Shown in pieces: positions 44,232 through 51,774 of a stretch of DNA of 64,000 nucleotides. Origin of the DNA: Novosphingobium beihaiense. Lineage in GTDB: Bacteria; Pseudomonadota; Alphaproteobacteria; Sphingomonadales; Sphingomonadaceae. The position numbers were made by a program, and so were the translations under genes. Position 1 is the stretch's first letter; each line of letters begins with the position of its first letter. The DNA is taken from assembly GCF_022832375.1 (NCBI RefSeq), contig NZ_JALHLG010000020.1, positions 1 to 64,000 on the forward strand, in the 5' to 3' direction. The notes under the pieces were generated by a model, which did no database searches, was not told the DNA's origin, and was given only the letters and a program-made list of their open reading frames with translations.

Positions 44232-44423
44232 TCACTTCATGGGACAGGTTCTGATTCCCAGAATGCTGTAAAGCGGGCAAGTGCGCAGCAGGCCGGTGGC
44301 CAACGGAATAATGCCGATCAGGCCCCACATCGTCTTGGGCCCCACGAAGACCAGCGCCAGAAGCACGATCCCCAGAATGATCCGAAGCAGGCGGTCGATC
44401 CCGCCGACATTGACTTTGAACAT
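44232..44423 (-). CDS. DUF2892 inner-membrane protein
   Basis: The 63-residue protein has the DUF2892 pattern: MFKVNVGGIDRLLRIILG, a hydrophobic stretch LLALVFVG, then GLIGIIPLATGLLRTCPLYSILGIRTC. These YgaP-tail-like proteins are often associated with anaerobic or redox regulation; here an FNR-type site lies upstream. Function unknown. Confidence 0.85.
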   Translation of the reverse strand: MFKVNVGGIDRLLRIILGIVLLALVFVGPKTMWGLIGIIPLATGLLRTCPLYSILGIRTCPMK

Positions 44424-44481
44424 ATCCAATCTCCCCAGAGGCGATTGGGCGGCAATATAGCGGGGCCGGCAGCATCGTGCA

Positions 44482-44495
44482 TTGACTGCCGTCAA
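44482..44495 (-). promoter_or_regulatory. FNR/CRP-type site upstream of DUF2892
   Basis: TTGAC-TGCC-GTCAA is a perfect inverted repeat of the FNR/DNR class (consensus TTGAT-N4-ATCAA; TTGAC-N4-GTCAA in several alphaproteobacteria). It is centred about 65 bases upstream of the DUF2892 ATG. As a promoter element of the last core gene, it marks the chromosome side of the island boundary. Confidence 0.55.
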
Positions 44496-44516
44496 GACAG
44501 AGAGAACCGGCGATGT

Positions 44517-44669
44517 ATGGGGAAGGGCCATCCAAAGGATGGTGGGCCCTATAACTCTAATCTAGAAAAGATATTCGACGAGTTGCAGGACTGGGAACAT
44601 CAGCTGAAATACGCTGATATTGACTGGGATGCAGTCGATCCCCCTGAGCCATCCGAGCCGGAATTGTGA
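44517..44669 (+). CDS. Small acidic protein ahead of mobC, hypothetical
   Basis: Fifty residues, MGKGHPKDGGPYNSNLEKI then a helical acidic tail rich in Asp, Glu and Trp. Shine-Dalgarno AGAGAGAA precedes the ATG by about 10 bases. It sits eight bases before mobC and is likely in the mobilization operon. No family is recognised; an acidic DNA-mimic or relaxosome accessory is possible but unsupported. Confidence 0.5.
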   Translation: MGKGHPKDGGPYNSNLEKIFDELQDWEHQLKYADIDWDAVDPPEPSEPEL

Positions 44670-44677
44670 GGTAGGTC

Positions 44678-45028
44678 ATGGGAACACGCCTCACCATTCG
44701 CTTAGACGATACAGAACGAACCGTATTGGAGAGAAGGGCGGGCAATCGACCGCTTGCCGCTTATGCGCGGGAGAAGCTGCTGGGCAATGATACCCGCAAG
44801 CGAGCACCTTCTCGTCGCCCAAAAGCCGATACGGTCATGCTCGCTCATATTCTGGCGGCGCTGGGTAGCTCCGATCTTCCAAGCAATATGCGCGAGATTG
44901 CCGAAGCTGCCCGTATTGGCGCGCTACCGGAAAGCGAAGATGTATTGCTCAATCTTCGTGCAGCCTGCCTCGCCATAGAGAAGATGCGCTTCGATCTGAT
45001 CAAAGCTCTGGACGTGAAGCCGGAGTGA
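44678..45028 (+). CDS. mobC: MobC-like relaxosome protein
   Basis: The 116-residue protein begins with a ribbon-helix-helix (TRLTIRLDDTERTVLERRAGNRPLAAYAREKLLG) and continues with helices (ILAALGSSDLPSNMREIAEAARIGALP). This is the layout of MobC accessory proteins that open the origin of transfer for the relaxase, which is encoded eight bases downstream. Confidence 0.8.
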   Translation: MGTRLTIRLDDTERTVLERRAGNRPLAAYAREKLLGNDTRKRAPSRRPKADTVMLAHILAALGSSDLPSNMREIAEAARIGALPESEDVLLNLRAACLAIEKMRFDLIKALDVKPE

Positions 45029-45035
45029 GCGAGCC

Positions 45036-46475
45036 ATGATTCTTGTCGGCAACCAGCGCGGCGGCGCAAAAGATCTGGCGCAACACCTTCTCAAAGTGGA
45101 GGAGAACGATCATGTCGAAGTCCATGCGCTGCGGGGCTTTGCTTCCGACAATCTGAACGGTGCGCTCAATGAGGCGTATGCGGTGAGTCGTGCAACGAGG
45201 TGTTCCCGCTTTCTCTATTCGCTCAGTCTCAATCCGCCGCCCGATCAGAACGTAAGCACAGCAGACTTTGAAGCGGCAATTGATCGCGCGGAAAACGAGC
45301 TGGGCTTGAACGGTCAGCCCCGCGCGATTGTGTTCCATGAAAAAGCTGGAGCGGATGGTTTACCGCGTCGGCATGCCCATGCGGTGTGGAGCCGGATCAA
45401 GGCCGACGAGATGAAGGCCGTTCACATGTCCAAAGACCGCGAAAAACTCATGGAGGTGTCACGCGAGCTGTACCGTGAGCATGGCTGGAAGATGCCGCGC
45501 GGCATGATGAAGAGCGAGGAACGCGACCCGCGCAATTTCAGCCTTGAAGAGTGGCAGCAGGCCAAGCGGGCAAAGCGTGACCCTCGCGAGATCAAAGGCG
45601 CAATTCAGGATTGTTGGGCAATATCGGATTCACGCGCCGCGTTCGAGCATGCCTTGCAGGAACGAGGATTTAAGCTTGCCAGGGGAGACAGGCGCGGGTT
45701 TGTAGCCGTTGATATGCACGGCGAACCCTATGCCGTCGCCAGATACGCCGGGGTGCGTACAAAACAGGTGCGCGAACGCCTCGGTGAATTGGAGCCGGAC
45801 TATCCCGGCATCGAAAAGCGCAAAGAGCAATTCGCTGCCGAGATCGGAAATCGACTGCACGAGTTGCGCCACGAGGAAGACCGCAAAGCCGCACAAGAGC
45901 GCGAACGGCAAGAGATCGCCCGCAAGTCCATGGTAGAGCGCCAGCGGGAGGAACGTGCTGCGCGGGATGCTGCCATGAAAGATCGGTGGGAGCGCGAAGC
46001 TGCCGCACGACAAGCCCGCTTCAATCGAGGGTGGCGCGGCCTGATCGATCACTTCTCAGGGCGATTGAAGCGCATTCGCGAACAGAACATGGCTGAGAGC
46101 TATCAAGCCGTGTTGCGTGACCGTGCTGAGAAAGATGCGCTGATATTCCGGCATATGGAAGAACGCCGTGAGTTGTTGGCACGGCACAAAGCTCAGCAAC
46201 ACGAATTGTCCGTACGGCGGCGCGAACTCGATACGGACATTCGGGCTCGGGCAGAGTTTTCAAACGCTGTGCAGCGTTCTCCCTCGCAACCGCGTTCTTC
46301 CATCAAGTCCGAAAGCCGCGCGCCACCTACGCCGAGCGCCAAGATGGACTTCACCAAAGCCAGCGTGGACGAAAAAGGAGATGACCGCGAAGCACGCCGT
46401 CAGGCCTTCCTTGAGACAAGGAAAGCGCAAAGCATTGAGAATCCACATGATCGGCAGCCGGATATCGAGCGTTAA
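45036..46475 (+). CDS. MOB-family relaxase
   Basis: The 479-residue protein has an N-terminal relaxase domain with the three-histidine metal centre (FHEKAG H101; RRHAHAVW H113 and H115) and tyrosine candidate Y61 (FLYSLSLNPP). The C-terminal part is a long charged coiled coil (residues about 260-420). It nicks the transfer origin and pilots DNA into a recipient. Starts eight bases after mobC with GGAGTGAG upstream. No helicase or primase domain is fused. Confidence 0.88.
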   Translation: MILVGNQRGGAKDLAQHLLKVEENDHVEVHALRGFASDNLNGALNEAYAVSRATRCSRFLYSLSLNPPPDQNVSTADFEAAIDRAENELGLNGQPRAIVFHEKAGADGLPRRHAHAVWSRIKADEMKAVHMSKDREKLMEVSRELYREHGWKMPRGMMKSEERDPRNFSLEEWQQAKRAKRDPREIKGAIQDCWAISDSRAAFEHALQERGFKLARGDRRGFVAVDMHGEPYAVARYAGVRTKQVRERLGELEPDYPGIEKRKEQFAAEIGNRLHELRHEEDRKAAQERERQEIARKSMVERQREERAARDAAMKDRWEREAAARQARFNRGWRGLIDHFSGRLKRIREQNMAESYQAVLRDRAEKDALIFRHMEERRELLARHKAQQHELSVRRRELDTDIRARAEFSNAVQRSPSQPRSSIKSESRAPPTPSAKMDFTKASVDEKGDDREARRQAFLETRKAQSIENPHDRQPDIER

Positions 46476-46526
46476 CTTTGGCAGACAAAAACGAGGTTCT
46501 GCGATAGAATATGCCCGACAGACAGG

Positions 46527-46997
46527 ATGGAGGTTCTATTGAAGGCTCAATTATTTTCTGTGCTGGTAATGTCGCAGGCCGCGTTCGGCTCCTATAGTGA
46601 TTATGGCGCTACCCTTCACAAAGCCGATGGTTCTTGCCGGAATTTTTCTGATTGTATTTTCGGTCTGTTTTTTGAAGACCCAGAAGTAAGAATATTGGGC
46701 AGATGGAGGCTCTCGGGCACGCAAACGGAGATGCATTTTTCCCCAAATGGATATCTAGATATCTATAAGGGAGGGGTTCGTAGCGGCAGCGGATATTGGG
46801 CAGCGGAAAGAACTTATCCGCAATTTGGCAAGATGGACCTGAATATCACAACTGACAATAACGGCCAAAAGAACACAGTATTGTATTTGGTGAGCTTCTC
46901 TAGCAACAATCAAATGAAGTTCACCTTCCAGAGGCGAAGCGCTCGCCTCGGATATGAGCCCACAAACAAACATTTTTATTGGGTGCGGGTGCAGTAA
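46527..46997 (+). CDS. Secreted protein of unknown function
   Basis: The 156-residue protein has a putative signal peptide (LLKAQLFSVLVMSQAAFGS) and a beta-rich domain with CRNFSDCIF, GRWRLSGTQTEMHF, WAAERTYPQFGKMDL. Two cysteines may form a disulfide. It ends one base before a convergent small lipoprotein. I recognise no family. Expression and partner are unknown; exclusion or surface function would suit a mobilizable element. Confidence 0.6.
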   Translation: MEVLLKAQLFSVLVMSQAAFGSYSDYGATLHKADGSCRNFSDCIFGLFFEDPEVRILGRWRLSGTQTEMHFSPNGYLDIYKGGVRSGSGYWAAERTYPQFGKMDLNITTDNNGQKNTVLYLVSFSSNNQMKFTFQRRSARLGYEPTNKHFYWVRVQ

Positions 46998-47138
46998 TTA
47001 TTTTGGATCTAAATCAACGCCTTCGGCAACGCTTTGCGAAGTAGCAGAATGCAGTGCGTCGAATTCGCAAGAACCCAATAAATATGCTGAACCGAATGCT
47101 AGTGATGCCAACCCGAAGGCTTTAACGATGCTTTTCAT
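46998..47138 (-). CDS. Very small lipoprotein
   Basis: Read on the minus strand this gives 46 residues: a basic start MKSIVKAFG, a hydrophobic stretch and a lipobox LLGSC, then an acidic tail ending VDLDPK. The lipobox with the Cys at 24 is clear. It is directly convergent (no gap) with the secreted protein at 46527-46997. A Fur-box-like sequence lies upstream. Too short for family assignment; entry-exclusion or lysis-type lipoproteins are possibilities only. Confidence 0.55.
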   Translation of the reverse strand: MKSIVKAFGLASLAFGSAYLLGSCEFDALHSATSQSVAEGVDLDPK

Positions 47139-47161
47139 TGTAAAAAGTACTGTATTTAATT

Positions 47162-47180
47162 GATAATGATTATTACTAGC
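47162..47180 (-). promoter_or_regulatory. Fur-box-like sequence upstream of the small lipoprotein
   Basis: GATAATGATTATTACTAGC matches the first 10 of 19 positions of the Fur-box consensus fully and several of the rest, and lies 24-42 bases upstream of the lipoprotein ATG, where a promoter would be. AT-rich surroundings weaken the call. Confidence 0.35.
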
Positions 47181-47257
47181 ATTTAGATTATTGTATTGCT
47201 ATAGGTCTTTAATCCTATGATCTGGTTCTGTTCGCTTGTCCTTTGGTGGCACGCTTC

Positions 47258-47548
47258 TTAAAACAGCTCCCCTTGTCTGCTTGCCTCCACATAGTTCTGC
47301 CATTCCGGCTTTTGGGATTCTTCGTTTAGCCACGCCGTGAGTTGCGCAACCACATCACCGCCATTGGCTTCGATGGTTCCAGGCTGGTGGAAGTGTGAAC
47401 GATAACCGGTGCGCGTGATGGGCAACGGCGCGCGCTCTGGCGAGATGCTACGGATTTCGAGATGGGCGATGACGTTCCAGCGAAGCGGCGTGTAAACCGC
47501 CTCTATGTCTATAGCTTGCCATGTGAAGCGGTAGGTCTGCGGCTCCAT
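47258..47548 (-). CDS. Small ardA-linked protein, hypothetical
   Basis: The 96-residue protein (MEPQTYRFTWQAIDIEAVY, then LEIRSISPERAPLPITRTGYRSHFH, and a C-terminal WLNEESQKPEWQNYVEASRQGELF) starts one base after the ardA stop codon, so it is translated with ardA. From memory this small protein accompanies ardA in several alphaproteobacterial mobile elements; no function is known. A role in antirestriction is plausible only by position. Confidence 0.6.
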   Translation of the reverse strand: MEPQTYRFTWQAIDIEAVYTPLRWNVIAHLEIRSISPERAPLPITRTGYRSHFHQPGTIEANGGDVVAQLTAWLNEESQKPEWQNYVEASRQGELF

Positions 47549-47549
47549 C

Positions 47550-48065
47550 TCACAACCCCGAAAACACGTGGATTTCATCGAAGGCGGTCTGGATGGTGAA
47601 TAGATCACCGCTCAATTCCGCATCCCGCGCCATGGCGTGCCAATCTATATAGAAGTGCAAGTGCTCGGGGATTTGCGTGGACTCTTCGGTCAAGTCCTGC
47701 ACGTAGTCGGCCAAAGATGGAAAACAGCCATGATAGCGCTCTTCCATGGCCTCACGGGCTTCGCCGATGTCGCCGTAATGTTCGAACAGCTCCGCCCCTA
47801 GCTGCCCATGCTCGCGAAGGAAGTTCGCGAGTTCGGCCACACGCTCAATACCCTCGTATTCAGAGAGGTGGATTGATCCAAAGCCTTCATAGTCATGGAT
47901 TGCCCATTCCTCCGCATCGGGGATCGGTGAGGATTCCAACATCTGGCGGATTTCATCATGGATTGCGGATGGCTCTTGCTCGGCATCGATCCAGCGTCCG
48001 TGCAAAATGCCGTTATTGTATGCGGCCAGACAGGCCACATAGATTTTGATGTCTCCTTTACACAT
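47550..48065 (-). CDS. ardA: Antirestriction protein ArdA
   Basis: The 171-residue acidic protein matches ArdA: IKIYVACLAAYNNGILHGRWIDA, the acidic central region and YEGFGSIHLSEYEGIERV. ArdA mimics B-form DNA and blocks type I restriction enzymes, protecting the element as it enters a recipient. Good Shine-Dalgarno (GGAGGG) before the ATG at 48065. Upstream lies a structured GC-rich region. Confidence 0.9.
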   Translation of the reverse strand: MCKGDIKIYVACLAAYNNGILHGRWIDAEQEPSAIHDEIRQMLESSPIPDAEEWAIHDYEGFGSIHLSEYEGIERVAELANFLREHGQLGAELFEHYGDIGEAREAMEERYHGCFPSLADYVQDLTEESTQIPEHLHFYIDWHAMARDAELSGDLFTIQTAFDEIHVFSGL

Positions 48066-48079
48066 TTTTTTTCCCTCCA

Positions 48080-48330
48080 ATGGGTTAGGGGTTGCTCATG
48101 CAACCTTGCCCATCGGCGAGATCGGGGAGTCCAAGCGGAACGAGAAAATCGACGGCGGGCGCAGGGCTGAAGGCCCGAGCCTCGGGAGACCGTCTATTTT
48201 TCGTGAAGTGCGGTGAGGGGCTGGCCCCTAAGCAAGCGCGAGGGATTGAAGCCGGATGGCCGAGACGAAACCAGCGGGCGCGGCTCGGTTTACGAAAGCC
48301 CGGCCCGAAGGGCGTGGCCAATCTTATGGA
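48080..48330. other. Structured GC-rich intergenic region upstream of ardA
   Basis: This 270-base gap is far richer in G and C than the surrounding island and packed with short inverted repeats, e.g. AGGGG-CTGG-CCCCT at 48216-48229 and CCCGA-GCC-TCGGG at 48174-48186. It has no convincing reading frame. Such a block upstream of ardA recalls single-stranded promoters (Frpo/ssi) that drive ardA on the incoming strand, or it could be an origin of transfer or replication. None is proven by sequence. Confidence 0.4.
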
Positions 48331-48337
48331 TTGAACG

Positions 48338-49561
48338 TTATAAATCCTCGTAGGGACTGCCGCCATTACGCAGAAACAAGTTCATCTTATCGACATCCGC
48401 GACGCTGGAAATGTGGTGAAGAAATGCGACGTTGGTGTCGTGCGACGCATCAATCAACGCCTTTAGCAGTTCAACATTCTTCAGGCTTGTGCCCTGTAGC
48501 GCATCTCTTGCCTTGGCGACCTTCTCACGTGGAGTTTGCGCAAAATAACTGTGCATCTTTCCAATAAGACCGACTACGATATCGGAAACTTGTATCCCAG
48601 GCTCCGACTTGGAATCAGCAAATCGAAAATGTGTCACGGGCACGCCATGGGAAGAAAGTTGCATGGCGTCCAATTCATCCCGAATGGAATCCTCCATGTC
48701 GAGGATGTGGTTGGAATATTTGAAAATCGCAATTCGGTTCAGATAGAATGCGGCGAAATTCTCGAGCAGGAGGTGAGGCGTAAAGCCTTCAATGAAATCG
48801 AGGTTTGGCAAGTTACGTCCGGCCTGCAACACTCCCTTGAGCATCATTGCGTTGAATTCGGGCAAAACATCACCGTTGCGTTCCAACAGCCGGAGTAGCT
48901 CGTCTACGAAAGCCCTTTGGTTTTTGGTTGCGACGTCAGGGTAGTTGTAACGAAAAAACACTTCCATCGTCGCCGCCAGATTGACCCGTAGCAGCGTAGT
49001 TAAATCAGCTTTGAGCACTGCGTGGAATTGCATCAGGCGCGGCTGGCCGATCCCGTAGAGGATGGAATCCATGATATCTACGAGAGACCAGTGCAACGGA
49101 TCAAGCGCATGATAATGTACAACCAAGCCGTTTTCGGAAATCCATTGAAGAAACGTGATCAGCTTTTCGGATTTGAGAAGCTCTAGAAACTCGCCCTTGG
49201 CGACGTGCTTGAGCTTGATTTCATCCGCACTCGGTTGGATTCGCATCGCATTACGGAGCGGCTGAATATCCAACGGACGTGGCATGCCCTCGTGAACGAT
49301 GCCACCCAAGATAAAGATAGCGGGTTCGGCAACATTTAAACCCTGAGCATCAAGGCGAAGCTTTTTTATATTGTTCGTTTCGTCGTGGTAAAAGGTGTAG
49401 ATGCAATTCGCTTTTGACAAGCCATAGGCTTGTATTTGCGCATCTCGTATTTCGTCAATATCGATCAAATCTACTATTTTCCTGTATGCTCGCGATGCCT
49501 TCGAGATTACACCAATGACACCGAGGTTGAAGCGCTTTTTGTGTCCATTATCGCGAGTCAC
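48338..49561 (-). CDS. DUF3800 domain protein
   Basis: The 407-residue protein has the DUF3800 RNase-H-like signature: an early TFYHDETNN acidic motif (the DE(S/T)G-type strand) and, near residue 320, FADSKSEPGIQVSDIVVGLIG. DUF3800 proteins are frequent in phage-defence neighbourhoods and are suspected nucleases, but activity is unproved. GTG start at 49561 with GAGGG upstream. It is divergent from the cyclotransferase-like gene with a 57-base shared promoter. Confidence 0.75.
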   Translation of the reverse strand: MTRDNGHKKRFNLGVIGVISKASRAYRKIVDLIDIDEIRDAQIQAYGLSKANCIYTFYHDETNNIKKLRLDAQGLNVAEPAIFILGGIVHEGMPRPLDIQPLRNAMRIQPSADEIKLKHVAKGEFLELLKSEKLITFLQWISENGLVVHYHALDPLHWSLVDIMDSILYGIGQPRLMQFHAVLKADLTTLLRVNLAATMEVFFRYNYPDVATKNQRAFVDELLRLLERNGDVLPEFNAMMLKGVLQAGRNLPNLDFIEGFTPHLLLENFAAFYLNRIAIFKYSNHILDMEDSIRDELDAMQLSSHGVPVTHFRFADSKSEPGIQVSDIVVGLIGKMHSYFAQTPREKVAKARDALQGTSLKNVELLKALIDASHDTNVAFLHHISSVADVDKMNLFLRNGGSPYEDL

Positions 49562-49618
49562 TTATTGGCCCTCATGTCCGCGCATGTGATATCGTGGGAT
49601 CAAAGTGAGGGGATTGCG

Positions 49619-50143
49619 ATGTGGATATTTGGATACGGTTCGCTGATGGGTGATGAATGGGAAGCGGCCTTTCGCTGCATCCGACGAGAAAAGGCATGCC
49701 TTCTCCACCATGAGCGTGCCTTCACCAAAGCTTCTACAGTCAATTGGGGCACAAAATTGCATCCTGCTCCAACCTTACAAGTCGTTCCTCGTGATGGAGG
49801 CGTTTGCCATGGCGTCGCGTTTGAATTCGATGCCGACAGCGTTGATGCGGTGCTTGCCTATCTGCAGGAACGTGAAGGAAAAGGCTTCGAGCGCAGAGAG
49901 GTTGTGCTGAAACTTGAAAATGGCGAAACGGTAAAAGGCGATTGTTTTTTCTATGCCGGGGCAAATGTGCTGACTGATCGCAATCTCGATGAGATTGCCG
50001 ATCTCGTTTTGACGGCGAGCGGCAAGGATGGGACCGGAATTGAATATGTTCGTGCGGTCAAGCGCGAACTGGACACCATGGAGATTCGCGACAAGGCAAC
50101 TGAAGCGCTCCTTAAGGTCATGCAGCGGAAGGGCGGTCTATGA
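49619..50143 (+). CDS. ChaC-type gamma-glutamylcyclotransferase-like protein
   Basis: The 174-residue protein begins WIFGYGSLMGDEWEAAF, the substrate-binding YGSL motif of the GGCT fold, and has the expected catalytic Glu in YLQEREGKGF, followed by VVLKLENGETVKGDCFFY. ChaC proteins cleave glutathione's gamma-glutamyl bond; related folds act in toxin or defence settings. It overlaps the next gene by four bases (ATGA), so a joint function is likely. Confidence 0.75.
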   Translation: MWIFGYGSLMGDEWEAAFRCIRREKACLLHHERAFTKASTVNWGTKLHPAPTLQVVPRDGGVCHGVAFEFDADSVDAVLAYLQEREGKGFERREVVLKLENGETVKGDCFFYAGANVLTDRNLDEIADLVLTASGKDGTGIEYVRAVKRELDTMEIRDKATEALLKVMQRKGGL

Positions 50144-51660
50144 GCCCTTGCCTTTTTCTGTTTGATGGTGGGGCGAGAGGGGTGAAAGAGCCTGCACTAA
50201 GCACATTCACGAGTGCACTTCTCGGCGCGGTTTCTACTGCTGATCCCAGCGGCACGCTTATTGCGGAATTGCGTGGGGGTTTGCCGTCGTTGTCGGACTT
50301 TGCCGCTCAAATAAGTGAAGTGTCTTCCGAACCGCGACGAACCAGTTACACTCAAAGCCACGACATGGATGTCTACAAGCTCTTGCTGTGGGATATGTCC
50401 GTGGCGTTGAGTGAAGGTGCGCAAACCTCTGATGTGCAGAATATTCTCGATGTATTGCGCAAGCGCCAGGAAGAATGCTTGGCTCTTTCGGATATACCAG
50501 AAAGCCTACGCGAGGCTTGCGATGTAATACTTAGAACTCAACCAGGTTACATTGGGTCATATCCGATCGATTTAGGTAACCCTATACTACGCCGTGCTTT
50601 CTATGACGACTTGATGCATCTTGCCCTCATCTCCGATGGCAGTGTCATTCAGCAGCTAAGCATTGAAGGTGAGAAGGATTTTGAACTTCAAGGTGCAAAG
50701 AACTTTGCACCGAACGGATTGAAGTGGATTAATTACAGCTTCATTTCGACGCCCACTGCATATCAAATCGGAACGGCACCGCTGTCAGAGAGAGGAGCGC
50801 TTTCGGTTGATCGCCTGCAACGAAAAACTCATGTGACGGTGGAAGGTCGGGTCTTTCAAGCGCTAATGGAGGCGTCGTGGAGTGACCGGAGTGGGGTGAC
50901 CTATAAATTCGCTGCGGCTGAGCCCGGTCAAGACATTTTACAAGCAGTTCTGCCTGACGGAAAATTTACTGGATACTTGTTCAATCGGGACCATGAAAAA
51001 GGTGGTGCAAAGGCGCGCTTCATCATAGATGAGCTCGGCTTTGCAGCCGATGATTGGCGATATCTCGCCGCGCAGTTCTACGATGGCCTGCTTTTGTCGG
51101 AGCCACGCAATCTTGTTGTCAGGCAGTGGAATGGTGGCCAAGGCGCTCAATTTAATGCGTTCATAAAGGTTACCTCTCGGCGCGGTAATAGCGGCATTTT
51201 GCGCACGGGGTGGATGCTGGAGCCGAAAAAGCTGCCACGCCTCGTAACTGCCGTTCCTGACCGTACTGAGGATGGACTTGCAGTCGCCCCCGAACCTCCG
51301 GTTTTACCCCCGATGAGCAAAAATGCGGATTATTGGGGTGCGTTGTTCGAGTTAGCCGACGAACACGGGCAAAAAGCGTATGAAGCAACTGTACCAACAC
51401 CAATGCTTCTCAAAGACTTTGGCATCATCGAAGAGGGAGAATGCGGCTCCGCGTATATCTTGGTTGCTGATGCTCGGCGTGGCTTCGCTCGTTGGCTCAT
51501 CAACGAGGGCCGTGGTGATCGTCACCACAAAGGCGGTGCGGCCATTTCATGTCAGATGGCCTCTCAATCCGTTGAGCGGGCCGAAGCCTATGCGAAGGCG
51601 TTTGCAAGAGTATTGGCGTTGAATGGCGTTCCATCAAGCGTCGAGAAATATTATACGTAA
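50140..51660 (+). CDS. Large protein of unknown function with DUF6883-like domain
   Basis: 506 residues, no confident family. Around residues 270-370 it has DGKFTGYLFNRDHEKGGAKA, WRYLAAQFYDGLL, and later GILRTGWMLEPKKLPRLVTAV, which resemble the DUF6883 domain found in some toxin and defence proteins; this rests on my recall only. The N-terminal 250 residues are helical and unrecognised. It is translationally coupled to the GGCT-like gene and precedes the helicase by 114 bases. No transmembrane helix or signal peptide. Confidence 0.6.
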   Translation: MSPCLFLFDGGARGVKEPALSTFTSALLGAVSTADPSGTLIAELRGGLPSLSDFAAQISEVSSEPRRTSYTQSHDMDVYKLLLWDMSVALSEGAQTSDVQNILDVLRKRQEECLALSDIPESLREACDVILRTQPGYIGSYPIDLGNPILRRAFYDDLMHLALISDGSVIQQLSIEGEKDFELQGAKNFAPNGLKWINYSFISTPTAYQIGTAPLSERGALSVDRLQRKTHVTVEGRVFQALMEASWSDRSGVTYKFAAAEPGQDILQAVLPDGKFTGYLFNRDHEKGGAKARFIIDELGFAADDWRYLAAQFYDGLLLSEPRNLVVRQWNGGQGAQFNAFIKVTSRRGNSGILRTGWMLEPKKLPRLVTAVPDRTEDGLAVAPEPPVLPPMSKNADYWGALFELADEHGQKAYEATVPTPMLLKDFGIIEEGECGSAYILVADARRGFARWLINEGRGDRHHKGGAAISCQMASQSVERAEAYAKAFARVLALNGVPSSVEKYYT

Positions 51661-51774
51661 GAGTTTGTAGGGCGAACTTCTTGTCATCATCCTTCGGTTG
51701 TGAAAAAATGCGCAAAAATAATAATGTACGGGCCAAAGACTTGTACGCTTGAAACCCGGACAAGGTAACAATTG

